A stretch of DNA of 64,000 nucleotides, taken from contig NZ_JADNJQ010000002.1 in the NCBI RefSeq assembly GCF_015555045.1, positions 37,663 through 101,662 of the forward strand. Reading direction: 5' to 3'. The position numbers were made by a program, and so were the translations under genes. Source of the DNA: Collinsella aerofaciens. GTDB taxonomy: Bacteria; Actinomycetota; Coriobacteriia; Coriobacteriales; Coriobacteriaceae. Numbering within the stretch: position 1 is the first letter of the stretch; each line of letters opens with the position of its first letter. Of this stretch, positions 52,816 to 62,334 are shown in pieces. Under the pieces are notes generated by a model, which saw only the letters and a list, made by a program, of their open reading frames with translations, was not told the origin of the DNA and did not search any database.

Positions 52816-55005
52816 CTAGATTAATTTAGTACTCTCAAGCTTTTCGATAATCCAGTCGTTGGCTTTGATGACTGGGCGGCGGAAGACGACGCCCAGGGCC
52901 AGCGACGGAATCAGATAGCTCGCCAGAATGCCCAGCTCAACCCAGTACTCCATATGGTAGGCACCGGCCATGGCGGCGTGCATGGCGTTGATACCGTGAG
53001 TAAACGGCAGGAACGGATAAATCGCCTGGAACACGGGGCCGGTCATCTCGATGGGGAACGTGCCGCCCGAACCGCCGACCTGCATGACCAGCAGCACAAC
53101 GGCCAAAGCCTTGCCGATATCGCCAAACGAAACTGTAAGCGTGTAGACGATATTGGAGAACACGAGACTCGCGACCCAGCCAGCCAGCACAAACTGCAGC
53201 GGGTTGTCGCACTGAATGCCAAAGAACAGAATGTCGCCCGCGCACACGAGCGTTGCCTGCAGCAGAGCCAAACCGCCAAAGAACAGGTAACGACCCAGAT
53301 AGATCTCGTGCAGGCGTACGGGGATGAGCTCGTTGATAAGCTCATCGTCAACCGAGACCTTCATCATGGCCGCTAGTACGATCGAGCCGACCCATAGCGA
53401 CAGAATCGTGTAGAACGGTGCCATGGCCGAACCGTAGTTGCGGATTGGATAGACCGGCTTGCGGTCGAGTGCGACAGGGCCGGAAAGCGACACGGCCAGA
53501 CCCTCGGGATCATTGCCGATCATCGTCTTGATCGTAGCGAGGTCATCCGACATCAAGGCGCCGTCGAGCTCGTCCTTAAACGCACTGATCTTGTCCGACG
53601 CCTCACCCAGCTGATCGGAAGCCTTGTTGACCAGCTTTGCAGCCTTGGAGAGACCCTTTGCCAGCGAACCGGATGCGTCGGTCAGGCCGGCAACAGCACT
53701 ATCCAGGTCGCCCGAGATACCCTTGAGCGAATCCAAAACGCCCGAAATAGTCTTCTTGAGCTCCTTGGCCTTGACCGAGAACGTAGAGTCGTAGTCAATC
53801 TTGGCGCCCGAGATACCAGCCTTGGCATCGGCGATGGCCTGATCGACCTCGGCACGCGATTTGTTAACCTCTGTCATACTCTTCGTGAGCGACGTCGCGA
53901 TATTCGTCAGCTCATTGGCATTGTTGCGGTACTCCGTCGCGGTTTTGTCAAGCTCAGCAGCCGCGTCCTCAAGCCCTGCCTTGAGCTTATCGTTACTCAC
54001 CTGTCTAGCAAGACTGCGGAGCTTATCGGCCGTGGCATCAATCTCGTCGGCACGCGTATTGAGTGACGCTGCGCCATCGTTGAGCTGAGACACCGTAAGA
54101 TCGACATGCTGGTTTGCAGCGTCGAATGCCTTTGCGAGCTCGGTAGAAACGTTATCGAACGAACCCGCGCTCCCATCAATAGCGGCATCAATCGCATCGC
54201 TGGCAGACTTGAGCGCCTGCTCGGAATCGGCAATACCGCTCTCGGCATGCTGCATGAGCTGCTTCACCGACTCCTCGGTCGATCCGGACTGCTTGAGCAT
54301 ACCGCCCGCCGACGTCAGCGAATCGGACGTGGAGCTCAAAATGCCCGCAAGCGACGTTGCGCTGGCCTGAACGTCTCGCAGGTCCTCAATCGAATCGCCA
54401 AGCGTCGAGGACAGATTGGCGATAAAGTTGCTGACCTGGTCGGTGCTCATGTAGTCGAGCAGGCTGGACACGGTTTTAAGACCGATAGTCGTAATGGTTT
54501 CGGTAAAGGTCTCGTTGACCTGACTCTGGACGGCGCTCGAGCCCTTCTCAGTCACAATCTGGGCAATGGCGTTGGCCTTCTGATTCTCGTAAAACTCGAT
54601 ATCGGCATGCTTCACGTCGGTCGAAAAGAGCGTCATCATATCGGCGCTAAACGTCTTAGGGATAACGACAGCCGCATAGTATGCGCCCGATTTGACGCCC
54701 TCGATGGCCTTTTCTCGATCGTTGAGCACAACCCAGTCGAAGTTCTCGTTACCACGCAGGGTGGCGGTCACGTTTTCGCCCACGTTCACCTCGACGGGGA
54801 TCAGATCGCTCTCGTAACCCTCATCGGTGTTGACCACGGCGATCTTAAGATTGCCGGTGTTGCCGTACGGATCCCAGCTGCCGGCGATGTTAAACCACGC
54901 GTACAGGCACGGTACGATAATGAGGCCCATCACGACAACCAAACCGATTACGGAGCGAGACACGTTTTGGACATCGCGCTTAAACAGATGCAGGATGTTC
55001 TTCAT
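52816..55005 (-). CDS. YhgE/Pip family membrane protein, second gene
   Basis: 729 aa. One N-terminal TM helix (SVIGLVVVMGLIIVPCLYAW) followed by the family signature AGSWDPYGNTGNLKIAVVN, a 450-residue extracytoplasmic alpha-helical stalk rich in Ala/Ser/Asp, and a C-terminal ABC2-like block of about five TM helices (from FYTILSLWVGSIVLAAMMKV). Family members include phage infection protein Pip and YhgE, surface proteins linked with phage adsorption, ESX-type secretion and efflux; the exact role is unknown. It starts at the base after the stop of its partner, with GGAGGTGAGG upstream, so the two are coupled. Confidence 0.9.
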   Translation of the reverse strand: MKNILHLFKRDVQNVSRSVIGLVVVMGLIIVPCLYAWFNIAGSWDPYGNTGNLKIAVVNTDEGYESDLIPVEVNVGENVTATLRGNENFDWVVLNDREKAIEGVKSGAYYAAVVIPKTFSADMMTLFSTDVKHADIEFYENQKANAIAQIVTEKGSSAVQSQVNETFTETITTIGLKTVSSLLDYMSTDQVSNFIANLSSTLGDSIEDLRDVQASATSLAGILSSTSDSLTSAGGMLKQSGSTEESVKQLMQHAESGIADSEQALKSASDAIDAAIDGSAGSFDNVSTELAKAFDAANQHVDLTVSQLNDGAASLNTRADEIDATADKLRSLARQVSNDKLKAGLEDAAAELDKTATEYRNNANELTNIATSLTKSMTEVNKSRAEVDQAIADAKAGISGAKIDYDSTFSVKAKELKKTISGVLDSLKGISGDLDSAVAGLTDASGSLAKGLSKAAKLVNKASDQLGEASDKISAFKDELDGALMSDDLATIKTMIGNDPEGLAVSLSGPVALDRKPVYPIRNYGSAMAPFYTILSLWVGSIVLAAMMKVSVDDELINELIPVRLHEIYLGRYLFFGGLALLQATLVCAGDILFFGIQCDNPLQFVLAGWVASLVFSNIVYTLTVSFGDIGKALAVVLLVMQVGGSGGTFPIEMTGPVFQAIYPFLPFTHGINAMHAAMAGAYHMEYWVELGILASYLIPSLALGVVFRRPVIKANDWIIEKLESTKLI

Positions 55006-57822
55006 TTATGCCTCACCTCCTTTGGAGTGCTTGCCGAGCGGAGCATTCTTTTCATTCATCACAAACGTGTCATCCCCGTTCTCGGGCACATGGACCGCAT
55101 CGCGATGACCACATTGGCTGACAGCCTGAGTCTTGGGCTCAGACCCCCGCTCGCTCGCATTCAAGCCGAACATGCGACGAGCGGCCGGAATGGCGGCCGT
55201 GTGCTCGCGCATCTCGCGGCGCAAGTCCTCATCCGAAAGCGCCGAGATGCGCATCTGGGTGTTGAGGCTCGCGCGGATGTACTCGATGTTGATGAGCCAG
55301 CCGCAGATGGCAATGACCGAGATAATCCAGATGACCAGTAGAATGATCTTGCCATTGTTGTCGATATCGAGAACCGTCGACAGAACGAAGAGCAGCACCT
55401 GCACGCCGACTACAGCGGCGAAACCGCCCTTGATGTAGTACGGGTAGCGATGTTCAAAGGCGACCGCATGATCGAGCACCTCACGACGGTACGAATCGGA
55501 ATCGAGCATGACACGCATGGCCGTGCGCAGCGAGTAGCGCTGGCGCGGCAGGTCGTTGGACTCGCAAATCATCATACCGGTCGTGGAAAGCTGTTTATCA
55601 AAGAGCAGGTTAAGGTTGAGCAGCAGCGGACGCAGCTGCAGGCCGATAAAGAGCGCCACGATCAAGAACACGCCCAGAATGCACAGGTTAAACAGGTAGT
55701 TGAACGAATACATACCGCCGACCGTCTCACGCAGCAGATTGATGCCGTAGGTAAAGGGCAGCAGCGGGTGCAGCCACTGGAAGAAGCCGGGCATCATCTC
55801 GATGGGGTACATGCCCGACGAACCCGGGATCTGCACGATGACGAGAATGACGCCGATAGCCTTGCCGATATGCTTAAACGTGGTGGACAGCGCATAGATG
55901 ATATTGACGTAGGTGAACGAAATGGCGATGCCGCCCAGCACGAACAGCAGCGGGTTAACGCACTGTACGCCAATGACCAGATCTCCCACCGTAACGATGA
56001 TGGCCTGCAACGCACCCAGGATCACCAGGAGCAACCAGCGGCCAAAGTAGCCCTGACGCGCGGTAAAGCTGCCGATGCCTTCGCGGTCGACCTCGAGCTT
56101 GTAAATGGCGATGAGCACATAGCCGCCCACCCACAGCGCCAGGTTGGTGTAGAAAGGAGCAATGCCCGAGCCGAAGCTCTTAACCGGATAGATCGACTTG
56201 GACGCGAGCTCAACCGGAGATGCCATGAAATCTGCGACGTCATTGACGTCGACGCCCACCAGATCAGCCAGCTCGCCCATGGACTCGGAAGTCTGCAGGG
56301 CCGCAATGTCGTTGGCGGCGGTTGCGAGCTTATCCTGGACCTTGGCAAGGGAGCCGTCAGTCTGGGACAGCGTGGTCTTGGCCTGGCCGAGCGTAGCGTT
56401 AAGCTGCGAAAGCGTACCGCGCGCGCTTGCAATCGTGGGCGTGAGGCCAGATACAATTCCCGTCAGATCGCCCGAAACGGCGGCAAAGGAATCGAGCGCG
56501 CTCGAGGCCTTCGGCAGCGCGTTTTGGCCCAGGCTTGTTTGGGCCTGGCCAAGGTTGGTCGCACCGGTCTGGATTGCGTTATTGATAGCGTCGCTGGCGC
56601 CCGAAACAGCCGCGGCGTCATTCGCCATGGCGCTCGACTGCGCGGACAGACCGTCCTTGATGCTCTGCAACTTCTCGTTCTGCTCACGGAGCGTATTGAT
56701 GGTCGATACAATGCGCGCGTCAATTTCCTCGGAACCTGTCGACGTGTCATTGGCGAGAATCTCCAAGTGCCCGATAACGGCCTTATTGTGGTCGATCGTC
56801 GCTTGGAGAGACTCGAGCGAGTTGTCGATACGGGTGGTCGTAGATGTGACCGTGCCCGTCAGCTTGCCGATGGCAGCGTTCGCGGAGGCCGACGTCTTGG
56901 TGAGCGCAAGGCTGCCTTCCGAGAGCGCCTTGGAGAGCGAGGCGATAGAGTTGCCCGCCGTGGTGCGAGCTTCACCCAGCAGGTCGTTGCCCTGAGAGAT
57001 CGCTTGCGTCAGTGACGGCGCCTGACCCTGCATGCCGGCAAGTGCCGCATCAGCCGAGGCGATAGCGCCACTCGTCTTATCGATGGCGGCATTCATGTCG
57101 CCAATCGAATCGCGCACCTCGCCCAAGGTATCGGATGCCTCGGACACCGAACCAGCCAGCGAATCCTGGGCCTGGGTCGTTTTGTCCTTTAAATCGACTC
57201 CGGCATCCTTGGCAATGCTGGCAACGGTCTCGCCCACCGTGGAGACAAATTCCGAGTTGATCTGCTCCTCGATGGTGCTTGCGCCGGTGTCGGTAACCTT
57301 GGGCGCAATAGCGCTCTTCTTCTCATTGACGTAGTACGTAAGCTTGGGCTGATGGTAGTTGCCGTCGAGCATCGAAACCATGTTATCCGAGAAGTTCTTG
57401 GGGATTACGATGGCCGCATAGTACTCACCGCTCTCGACGCCCTCCTTGGCATCGGCCGCCGAGTCAACGAAGGTCCAGCCCAGCTGATCGTTCTCCTTGA
57501 GCTGATCGACGACCTGGTCGCCCGCGTTGAGCTCGCCCACCAAGTCGTTTTGGGTGCCCCGATCGTTGTTGGCGATGGCAATCTTGATACCCTGGGTGTT
57601 TCCGTACGGATCCCAGTTAGCCACGATGTTGTACCAGGCATACAGCGAGGGAATAACGCACACGCCAAGGGTAACCACCAAGGCGACGGGGTTCACAAGC
57701 AGTCGCTTAATGTCGCGCTTAAATATCGCAAAGGACACCTTTGCATTGGATAGTTTGCTGCCGAGACTCACGCTTGGACCATCCATCCTGTCGTTAAATC
57801 GAATCGTACTATCGACAACCAT
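55006..57822 (-). CDS. YhgE/Pip family membrane protein, first gene
   Basis: About 938 aa with the same plan as the following gene: N-terminal TM (ALVVTLGVCVIPSLYAWYNI), WDPYGNTQGIKIAIAN, a long helical stalk with repeats of LxQAxTSLxQ type, then a TM block (FYTNLALWVGGYVLIAIYKL onwards). It has an extra C-terminal part: two further TM helices (YYIKGGFAAVVGVQVLLFVL, ILLVIWIISVIAICGWLINI) and a hydrophilic tail. The start is uncertain; ATG 57822 and ATG 57786 both lack a good Shine-Dalgarno. Two divergent paralogs in one operon suggests a heteromeric surface complex. Confidence 0.88.
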   Translation of the reverse strand: MVVDSTIRFNDRMDGPSVSLGSKLSNAKVSFAIFKRDIKRLLVNPVALVVTLGVCVIPSLYAWYNIVANWDPYGNTQGIKIAIANNDRGTQNDLVGELNAGDQVVDQLKENDQLGWTFVDSAADAKEGVESGEYYAAIVIPKNFSDNMVSMLDGNYHQPKLTYYVNEKKSAIAPKVTDTGASTIEEQINSEFVSTVGETVASIAKDAGVDLKDKTTQAQDSLAGSVSEASDTLGEVRDSIGDMNAAIDKTSGAIASADAALAGMQGQAPSLTQAISQGNDLLGEARTTAGNSIASLSKALSEGSLALTKTSASANAAIGKLTGTVTSTTTRIDNSLESLQATIDHNKAVIGHLEILANDTSTGSEEIDARIVSTINTLREQNEKLQSIKDGLSAQSSAMANDAAAVSGASDAINNAIQTGATNLGQAQTSLGQNALPKASSALDSFAAVSGDLTGIVSGLTPTIASARGTLSQLNATLGQAKTTLSQTDGSLAKVQDKLATAANDIAALQTSESMGELADLVGVDVNDVADFMASPVELASKSIYPVKSFGSGIAPFYTNLALWVGGYVLIAIYKLEVDREGIGSFTARQGYFGRWLLLVILGALQAIIVTVGDLVIGVQCVNPLLFVLGGIAISFTYVNIIYALSTTFKHIGKAIGVILVIVQIPGSSGMYPIEMMPGFFQWLHPLLPFTYGINLLRETVGGMYSFNYLFNLCILGVFLIVALFIGLQLRPLLLNLNLLFDKQLSTTGMMICESNDLPRQRYSLRTAMRVMLDSDSYRREVLDHAVAFEHRYPYYIKGGFAAVVGVQVLLFVLSTVLDIDNNGKIILLVIWIISVIAICGWLINIEYIRASLNTQMRISALSDEDLRREMREHTAAIPAARRMFGLNASERGSEPKTQAVSQCGHRDAVHVPENGDDTFVMNEKNAPLGKHSKGGEA

Positions 57823-57961
57823 TGTACGTAGGCGCTTTAGCGTCTCAGAGCACAATGGTATTGAGTTTTGCGGGTAGCAATATACTACGAAGACAAATTA
57901 ACGTACAGTTGTACAGTATCTTTAATTTCAGCAGGTCACAAAACCACAACCCCGACAAATA

Positions 57962-58051
57962 ATTGATCCCTTGGGGACGGAGGAAAACGGATCACCGAAT
58001 CAGACCGACCCCCCTCGGTGATCCGTTTTCCTCCGTCCCCAAGGGATCAAT
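57962..58051. repeat. REPIN-like inverted pair with 37-bp perfect arms
   Basis: Arms at 57962-57998 and 58015-58051 (beginning ATTGATCCCTTGGGGACGGA) are perfectly complementary, loop of 16 bases. Contains the GATCCGTTTTCCTCCGTCCCC unit in both orientations. Confidence 0.95.
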
Positions 58052-58059
58052 CAAAAGGA

Positions 58060-58129
58060 AACGAGAGTGGAAAATCTCCCACTTCAAGCCCGCATTCGAG
58101 CCAAAAGTGGGAGATTATCCACTCTCGTT
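58060..58129. repeat. 25-bp-arm hairpin next to htpG
   Basis: AACGAGAGTGGAAAATCTCC at 58060-58084 pairs with 58105-58129 with one mismatch; the loop has 20 bases. It sits 30 bp after the htpG stop and probably terminates it. Together with the preceding pair it fills the gap 57823-58159. Confidence 0.85.
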
Positions 58130-58159
58130 CTAATCTAGTTACGGTGCCGTATCCCCGAA

Positions 58160-60184
58160 CTACATCAAGTTGCAAACAGCTGCCGCGAAGGCCACGGGGT
58201 CCTCGGGCAGAATACCCTCGACCAGCAGGGCCTGGTCATAGAGCAGGCCGGAGTACTGCTTGATCTTGTCGGCGTCGCCCGCCTTCTGAGCGGCGACGAG
58301 CTTGGAAAAGACCGGGTGCTTGGCGTTGAGCTCGAGCACGCGCTGGCTCTTGGGCATACCGTCGGGCGCGCCCTCGGGACCCTTCTGGAGCACCTTCTCC
58401 ATCTCGAGCGAAAGCGGGCCCTCGGTGGTGATGCACGCGGGAGCATCGGTCAGGCGCGCAGAGACGGCAACCTTCTCGACCTTGTCGCCGAGTGCCTCCT
58501 TCATGGCGTTAAAGAGGTCCTCGTTCTCCTTGGTGGCGTCCTCGGCCTCCTTTTTCTCGTCCTCGGTCGCCAGGTCAAGATCACCGGTTGCGACGTTCTT
58601 AAGCTCCAGGTGACGATCCTCAACCTCGGGCTCGGCACCATCGGCCACGGCCTTCTCGGCAGCCTCGCGGGCGGCATCGTCCTCGTAGATCTTGGGCATA
58701 TCGGCGGCAACGTACTCACGCATAGCCTGGAAGGTGAACTCATCCACGTCCTGCGTCAGCAGCAGCACGTCATAGCCGCGGTCGAGCACGCCCTTTACCA
58801 CGGGCATCTTGGCCAAGCGCTCACGCGAGTCGCCGGCGGCGTAGTAGATGGCCTTCTGATCCTCGGGCATGCCCTTGGCATACTCGGCCAGGGTAATCAT
58901 CTTCTGTTCCTTGGCAGACCAGAACAGCAACAGATCGGCGAGCTCATCGGCCTTCATGCCATAGCTCGAGTAGATGCCGTACTTAAGACCGCGGCCAAAG
59001 TTCTCAAAGAACTTCTCGTAGGCCTCGCGGTCGTTGTCACGCATATCCTCAAGGTCGGCGGTGATCTTCTTTTCCACACGCTTGGCGATGGCCTTGAGCT
59101 GACGGTTCTGCTGCAGCGTCTCACGCGAGATGTTGAGCGACACATCGGCGGAATCCACGACGCCGCGGACAAAGTTGTAGTAGTCGGGCAGCAGGTCGTC
59201 GCACTTCTCCATGATCAGGACGTTGGAGCTGTAGAGTGCCAGACCCTTCTCGTAATCCTTGCTGTACAGATCGAACGGCGCGCGGCCCGGCACAAACAGC
59301 AGGGCATCGTACTCGAGCGTGCCCTCGGCATGGAAGCTGATGGTGCGCGCAGGATCGTCAAAGTCGTGGAACGTGGACTTGTAGAACTCGTCGTAGTCCT
59401 TCTGCTCGACATCGGAGCTGCGCTTCTTCCAGATCGGTGTCATGGAATTGACGGTCTCGAGCTCCTGATAGTCCTCGTACTCGGGCTTGTAATCGTCGCC
59501 GGCGTCCTCGGGCTTGGGTTTCTGGCGGCTCTTGGACACCATCATCTGAATCGGGTAGCGCACATAGTTGCTGTACTGCTGAATCAGGCTCTTGAGACCC
59601 CACTCGGTCAGGAAGCGATCGTAGGTCTCGGCCTCGCCGTCGGCATCGAGCTTCTCGTTCTCGCGCAGCGTCAGGATGACATCGGTACCGTGCTCGGCGC
59701 GCTCACCGTCCTCGATGGTGTAGCCCTCAAGACCGTCGGATTCCCACACATGGGCGACATCCTCGCCATAGGCGCGGCTGACGACCTTCACATGGCTGGC
59801 AACCATAAAGGCAGAGTAGAAGCCCACGCCAAACTGGCCGATGATGTCGACATCGGAGCCCTGCTGCTCGGCGTTCTCGGTCTTAAACTCCTCGGAGCCG
59901 GAATGGGCGATGGTGCCCAGATTGCGCTCGAGCTCCTCGGCGGTCATGCCAATGCCGTTATCCGAGATGGTAATGGTGCGGGCGTCTTTATCAAAGGAGA
60001 CGCGAATGGCCAGGTCGCCCTGGTTGATCTTGACGCTCGGATCCTGCAGGCTCTTAAAGTTGAGCTTGTCGACGGCGTCGCTCGCGTTAGAGATAAGCTC
60101 GCGCAGGAAGATTTCCTTATTGGTGTAGATGGAGTTGATCATGAGGTCGAGCAGTTTTTTGCTCTCGGTCTTAAATTGACGCAT
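58160..60184 (-). CDS. htpG: Hsp90 family chaperone HtpG
   Basis: 674 aa. The GHKL ATPase N-terminus shows FLRELISNASDAVDKL, DNGIGMTAEEL and GQFGVGFYSAFMV; the middle domain carries LFVPGRAPFD and RGVVDSADVSLNISRETLQQ with the catalytic Arg. The C-terminal dimer domain begins around 560 after an acidic linker (LATEDEKKEAEDATKENED). It is a cytosolic chaperone. GAAAGGA precedes the ATG. No HrcA CIRCE or HspR-type operator was found upstream. Confidence 0.97.
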   Translation of the reverse strand: MRQFKTESKKLLDLMINSIYTNKEIFLRELISNASDAVDKLNFKSLQDPSVKINQGDLAIRVSFDKDARTITISDNGIGMTAEELERNLGTIAHSGSEEFKTENAEQQGSDVDIIGQFGVGFYSAFMVASHVKVVSRAYGEDVAHVWESDGLEGYTIEDGERAEHGTDVILTLRENEKLDADGEAETYDRFLTEWGLKSLIQQYSNYVRYPIQMMVSKSRQKPKPEDAGDDYKPEYEDYQELETVNSMTPIWKKRSSDVEQKDYDEFYKSTFHDFDDPARTISFHAEGTLEYDALLFVPGRAPFDLYSKDYEKGLALYSSNVLIMEKCDDLLPDYYNFVRGVVDSADVSLNISRETLQQNRQLKAIAKRVEKKITADLEDMRDNDREAYEKFFENFGRGLKYGIYSSYGMKADELADLLLFWSAKEQKMITLAEYAKGMPEDQKAIYYAAGDSRERLAKMPVVKGVLDRGYDVLLLTQDVDEFTFQAMREYVAADMPKIYEDDAAREAAEKAVADGAEPEVEDRHLELKNVATGDLDLATEDEKKEAEDATKENEDLFNAMKEALGDKVEKVAVSARLTDAPACITTEGPLSLEMEKVLQKGPEGAPDGMPKSQRVLELNAKHPVFSKLVAAQKAGDADKIKQYSGLLYDQALLVEGILPEDPVAFAAAVCNLM

Positions 60185-60350
60185 GTGCAGTCCTTTCGCG
60201 CTACCCCCGTCCGCAAAAACGGCCCGGTTGCCCGAGCCGCATCGCAGACCTGCTATGTTCAGACTTAGATTTTATAACCCAATAGCGCGCATATATACAT
60301 ACGGAATCGAAAAACTGTATGTCCGAGCGCTCCAATGCGTCAATTGCCAA

Positions 60351-60390
60351 GGAGTGTCCCCAGCTGCCGGCAGAAAAGGAACGTCCCTAT
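60351..60390. repeat. REP-like element with GTGTCCCC and ACGTCCCT arms
   Basis: GGAGTGTCCCCAGCTGCCGG is followed by CAGAAAAGGAACGTCCCT; the palindrome CTGCCGGCAG is at the centre. It overlaps the stop codon of the GNAT gene. Related by the GGGAC core to the other REP-like families. The rest of 60185-60386 shows nothing evident. Confidence 0.6.
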
Positions 60391-60887
60391 CTGCCATCTA
60401 CGCGCTTGGCCATCCAGACATGGGGCTGGCCCTCGTCTTCGTAATCTACCGGGGCAATTTGCGTGTAGCCCGCCTTTGCATAGAGCGGCAACACGTATTC
60501 CTGCGCATGCAGCTTAATAAGCTTAGCGCCGGCATCGCGTGCACACGAAGCACTGGCCTCGACGATCGCACTCGCCAGTCCGCGACGACGCATAGCCGGC
60601 AGCACGGCGACGCGCCCCATAATGTAGGCCTCCCCCGCCGCAACGCCTTCGTCCATGTCGCATGCCGGCAACACCGGGGCCTCTGCGTCAGCCACGCGCT
60701 CAAGCTCCTCGGGAAACACGCGCGAGCAACCGGCAAGCTCGCCGTCTACATAGAGCGTCACATGAATGCAGTTCTGATCCTCGTCGATAGCGTCGAACTC
60801 ATTCTCGTAGCCCTGCTCGTCCATAAAAACGACGCGGCGCACCAACGCCGCGTCATCAAAGCATCCCGTCTTAAGTTGGATATCCAT
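60387..60887 (-). CDS. GNAT family N-acetyltransferase
   Basis: 166 aa. The family's acetyl-CoA binding segment is IMGRVAVLPAMRRRGLASAI, followed by the helix with AGAKLIKLHAQEYVLPLYAK and the final GYTQIAP strand; the N-terminus VRRVVFMDEQGYENEFDAID matches the ElaA/YjcF-type branch. Substrate unknown. GAGAGGG precedes ATG 60887. It is downstream of the cps module, 40 bp away, and could be cotranscribed. Confidence 0.88.
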   Translation of the reverse strand: MDIQLKTGCFDDAALVRRVVFMDEQGYENEFDAIDEDQNCIHVTLYVDGELAGCSRVFPEELERVADAEAPVLPACDMDEGVAAGEAYIMGRVAVLPAMRRRGLASAIVEASASCARDAGAKLIKLHAQEYVLPLYAKAGYTQIAPVDYEDEGQPHVWMAKRVDGR

Positions 60888-60926
60888 GGCTGCCCTCTCA
60901 TTCAATGCGAACGTTAGGGACAGATA

Positions 60927-61577
60927 TTAGCGAAAATGAGCTCCGCGCACGCTAAACTTCGCGCGAGCCTTCGCCAGGCAGTCGTAATGACCCACGTTAT
61001 GGGCATCGCTCGCGATGAAGCTGTACAGGTTCTGATCGAACAGGCGCTGTGCCGGCTTTTTTTCGCGACCAAAGCGACCGCCGGCAATAAAGTCCGCCGA
61101 AGCCTGCAGCTTGCAGCCCATATCGACCAGGCGCTCCGCCACGCTTACATCCTTTTGAACCGCACGATAGCGCTCAGGATGAGCGATGATCACCTGGTAG
61201 CCACGGCACTGCAAATCGTAAATCGTGTTCTCGTACTCTCTAAACGCATACGCATCGGCATGCGTCGAAAGCTCGAGCAGAAACTCGTTGGTTCCATCGA
61301 AATGCAAGTGCTCCGCGGCATCGATACCAAGTTCAACGAGCTTTCGATGGTTGACCTCGAAGCCCATCTGGAGCGGAAAACCGTCAGCGTTATCACGCAG
61401 CAGTTCAAAGGCATCCCACATCTTGTCGTAATCAAAATAGGGATCACGGCAGTGAGGAGTGCAAACGATTCTGGTTACACCGGCCCGCTTGGCAGCCTCG
61501 AGCATCGCCAAGCTCTCATCGAGATCGGCGGCGCCGTCGTCTACACCCGGCAAGATATGGCAATGAATGTCACGCAT
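60927..61577 (-). CDS. CpsB/YwqE-type tyrosine-protein phosphatase (PHP fold)
   Basis: 216 aa. Metal-binding PHP motifs: DIHCHILPGVDDGA at the N-terminus, VCTPHCRDPYF, QVIIAHPERYR and FIASDAHNVGH. These enzymes dephosphorylate the Tyr cluster of the CpsD kinase and regulate capsule or exopolysaccharide assembly. It is preceded by cpsD (gap 17 bp) in the same operon. AAGG lies 7 bases before the ATG. Confidence 0.93.
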   Translation of the reverse strand: MRDIHCHILPGVDDGAADLDESLAMLEAAKRAGVTRIVCTPHCRDPYFDYDKMWDAFELLRDNADGFPLQMGFEVNHRKLVELGIDAAEHLHFDGTNEFLLELSTHADAYAFREYENTIYDLQCRGYQVIIAHPERYRAVQKDVSVAERLVDMGCKLQASADFIAGGRFGREKKPAQRLFDQNLYSFIASDAHNVGHYDCLAKARAKFSVRGAHFR

Positions 61578-61594
61578 AGGTCAGCCTTAATCAA

Positions 61595-62332
61595 CTAAAC
61601 GTTTGCTCGGTTGGTGAAGATGCCCTTTTTGGAAGTCCCCTGATCGTCCGAGCCCTTCTTCACCTTCTTACCGTCCTTGGTGTAGTAGGAGTAGTAGTAC
61701 TCGCTGGTCTCGGTCTCGCAGTAGTTCATAACGGTACCGATGAGCTTGACCTTTTCGGACTTCTTAAGCTGGCCGATAGCGTTGAGTGCCTCCTCGCGCT
61801 TGGTGAAGTCCTCGCGCACCACGAACAGCGTACCGTCGGTCAGGCTGGCAATCTCGGCAGCATCGATGAAGGTGCCGACCGGGGGAGCATCAAAGATGAC
61901 GTACTGGAACTTGGCGGACAGTGCCTTTACCAACTTGGCAAAGCGGTGAGAGACAATGATGTCGGCAGGATTGGGAATATGCGGCTCGGCATCGAGGAAG
62001 TAGAAGTTCTTCTGACCCGTCTCGACAATTGCCTGGTCAATGGAGATCTGCTCGGAAAGGACCGCATAGAGTCCGCCGCGCGAACGAACGCCGAGCATAT
62101 CGGAAAGGGACCTGCGGCGCATATCGGCCTCGACCAGGAGCACGGACTTGCCGCTCGTGGCGATAGCCTGGGCAAGGTTGATGGAAACCGTAGACTTGCC
62201 CTCGTTGGGAATCGAGGACGTGACGGTAATAGTGCGAATGGGGTCGTCCACGCTCGCAAAGCGGATGTTGGCCAGAAGGGTCTTGGCGGCATTCTGTACA
62301 ACGAGCTTATCGGTGTTCTTTGCCTTAGCCAT
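61595..62332 (-). CDS. CpsD-like bacterial tyrosine kinase
   Basis: 245 aa BY-kinase. Walker A SSIPNEGKSTVSINLA, Walker A' LLVEADMRRRS, Walker B YVIFDAPP. The C-terminal Tyr cluster SEYYYSYY (about 214-221) is the autophosphorylation site. Works with the membrane activator encoded upstream (two-base gap) and phosphatase downstream to control polysaccharide polymerisation and export. AAAGGTGG lies before the ATG. Glycosyltransferase genes are not in the window. Confidence 0.93.
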   Translation of the reverse strand: MAKAKNTDKLVVQNAAKTLLANIRFASVDDPIRTITVTSSIPNEGKSTVSINLAQAIATSGKSVLLVEADMRRRSLSDMLGVRSRGGLYAVLSEQISIDQAIVETGQKNFYFLDAEPHIPNPADIIVSHRFAKLVKALSAKFQYVIFDAPPVGTFIDAAEIASLTDGTLFVVREDFTKREEALNAIGQLKKSEKVKLIGTVMNYCETETSEYYYSYYTKDGKKVKKGSDDQGTSKKGIFTNRANV

Positions 62333-62334
62333 GC

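Noticed and set aside
60185-60386. CIRCE or HspR site upstream of htpG
   Set aside because: No TTAGCACTC-N9-GAGTGCTAA or CTTGAGT-N7-ACTCAAG dyad was found.
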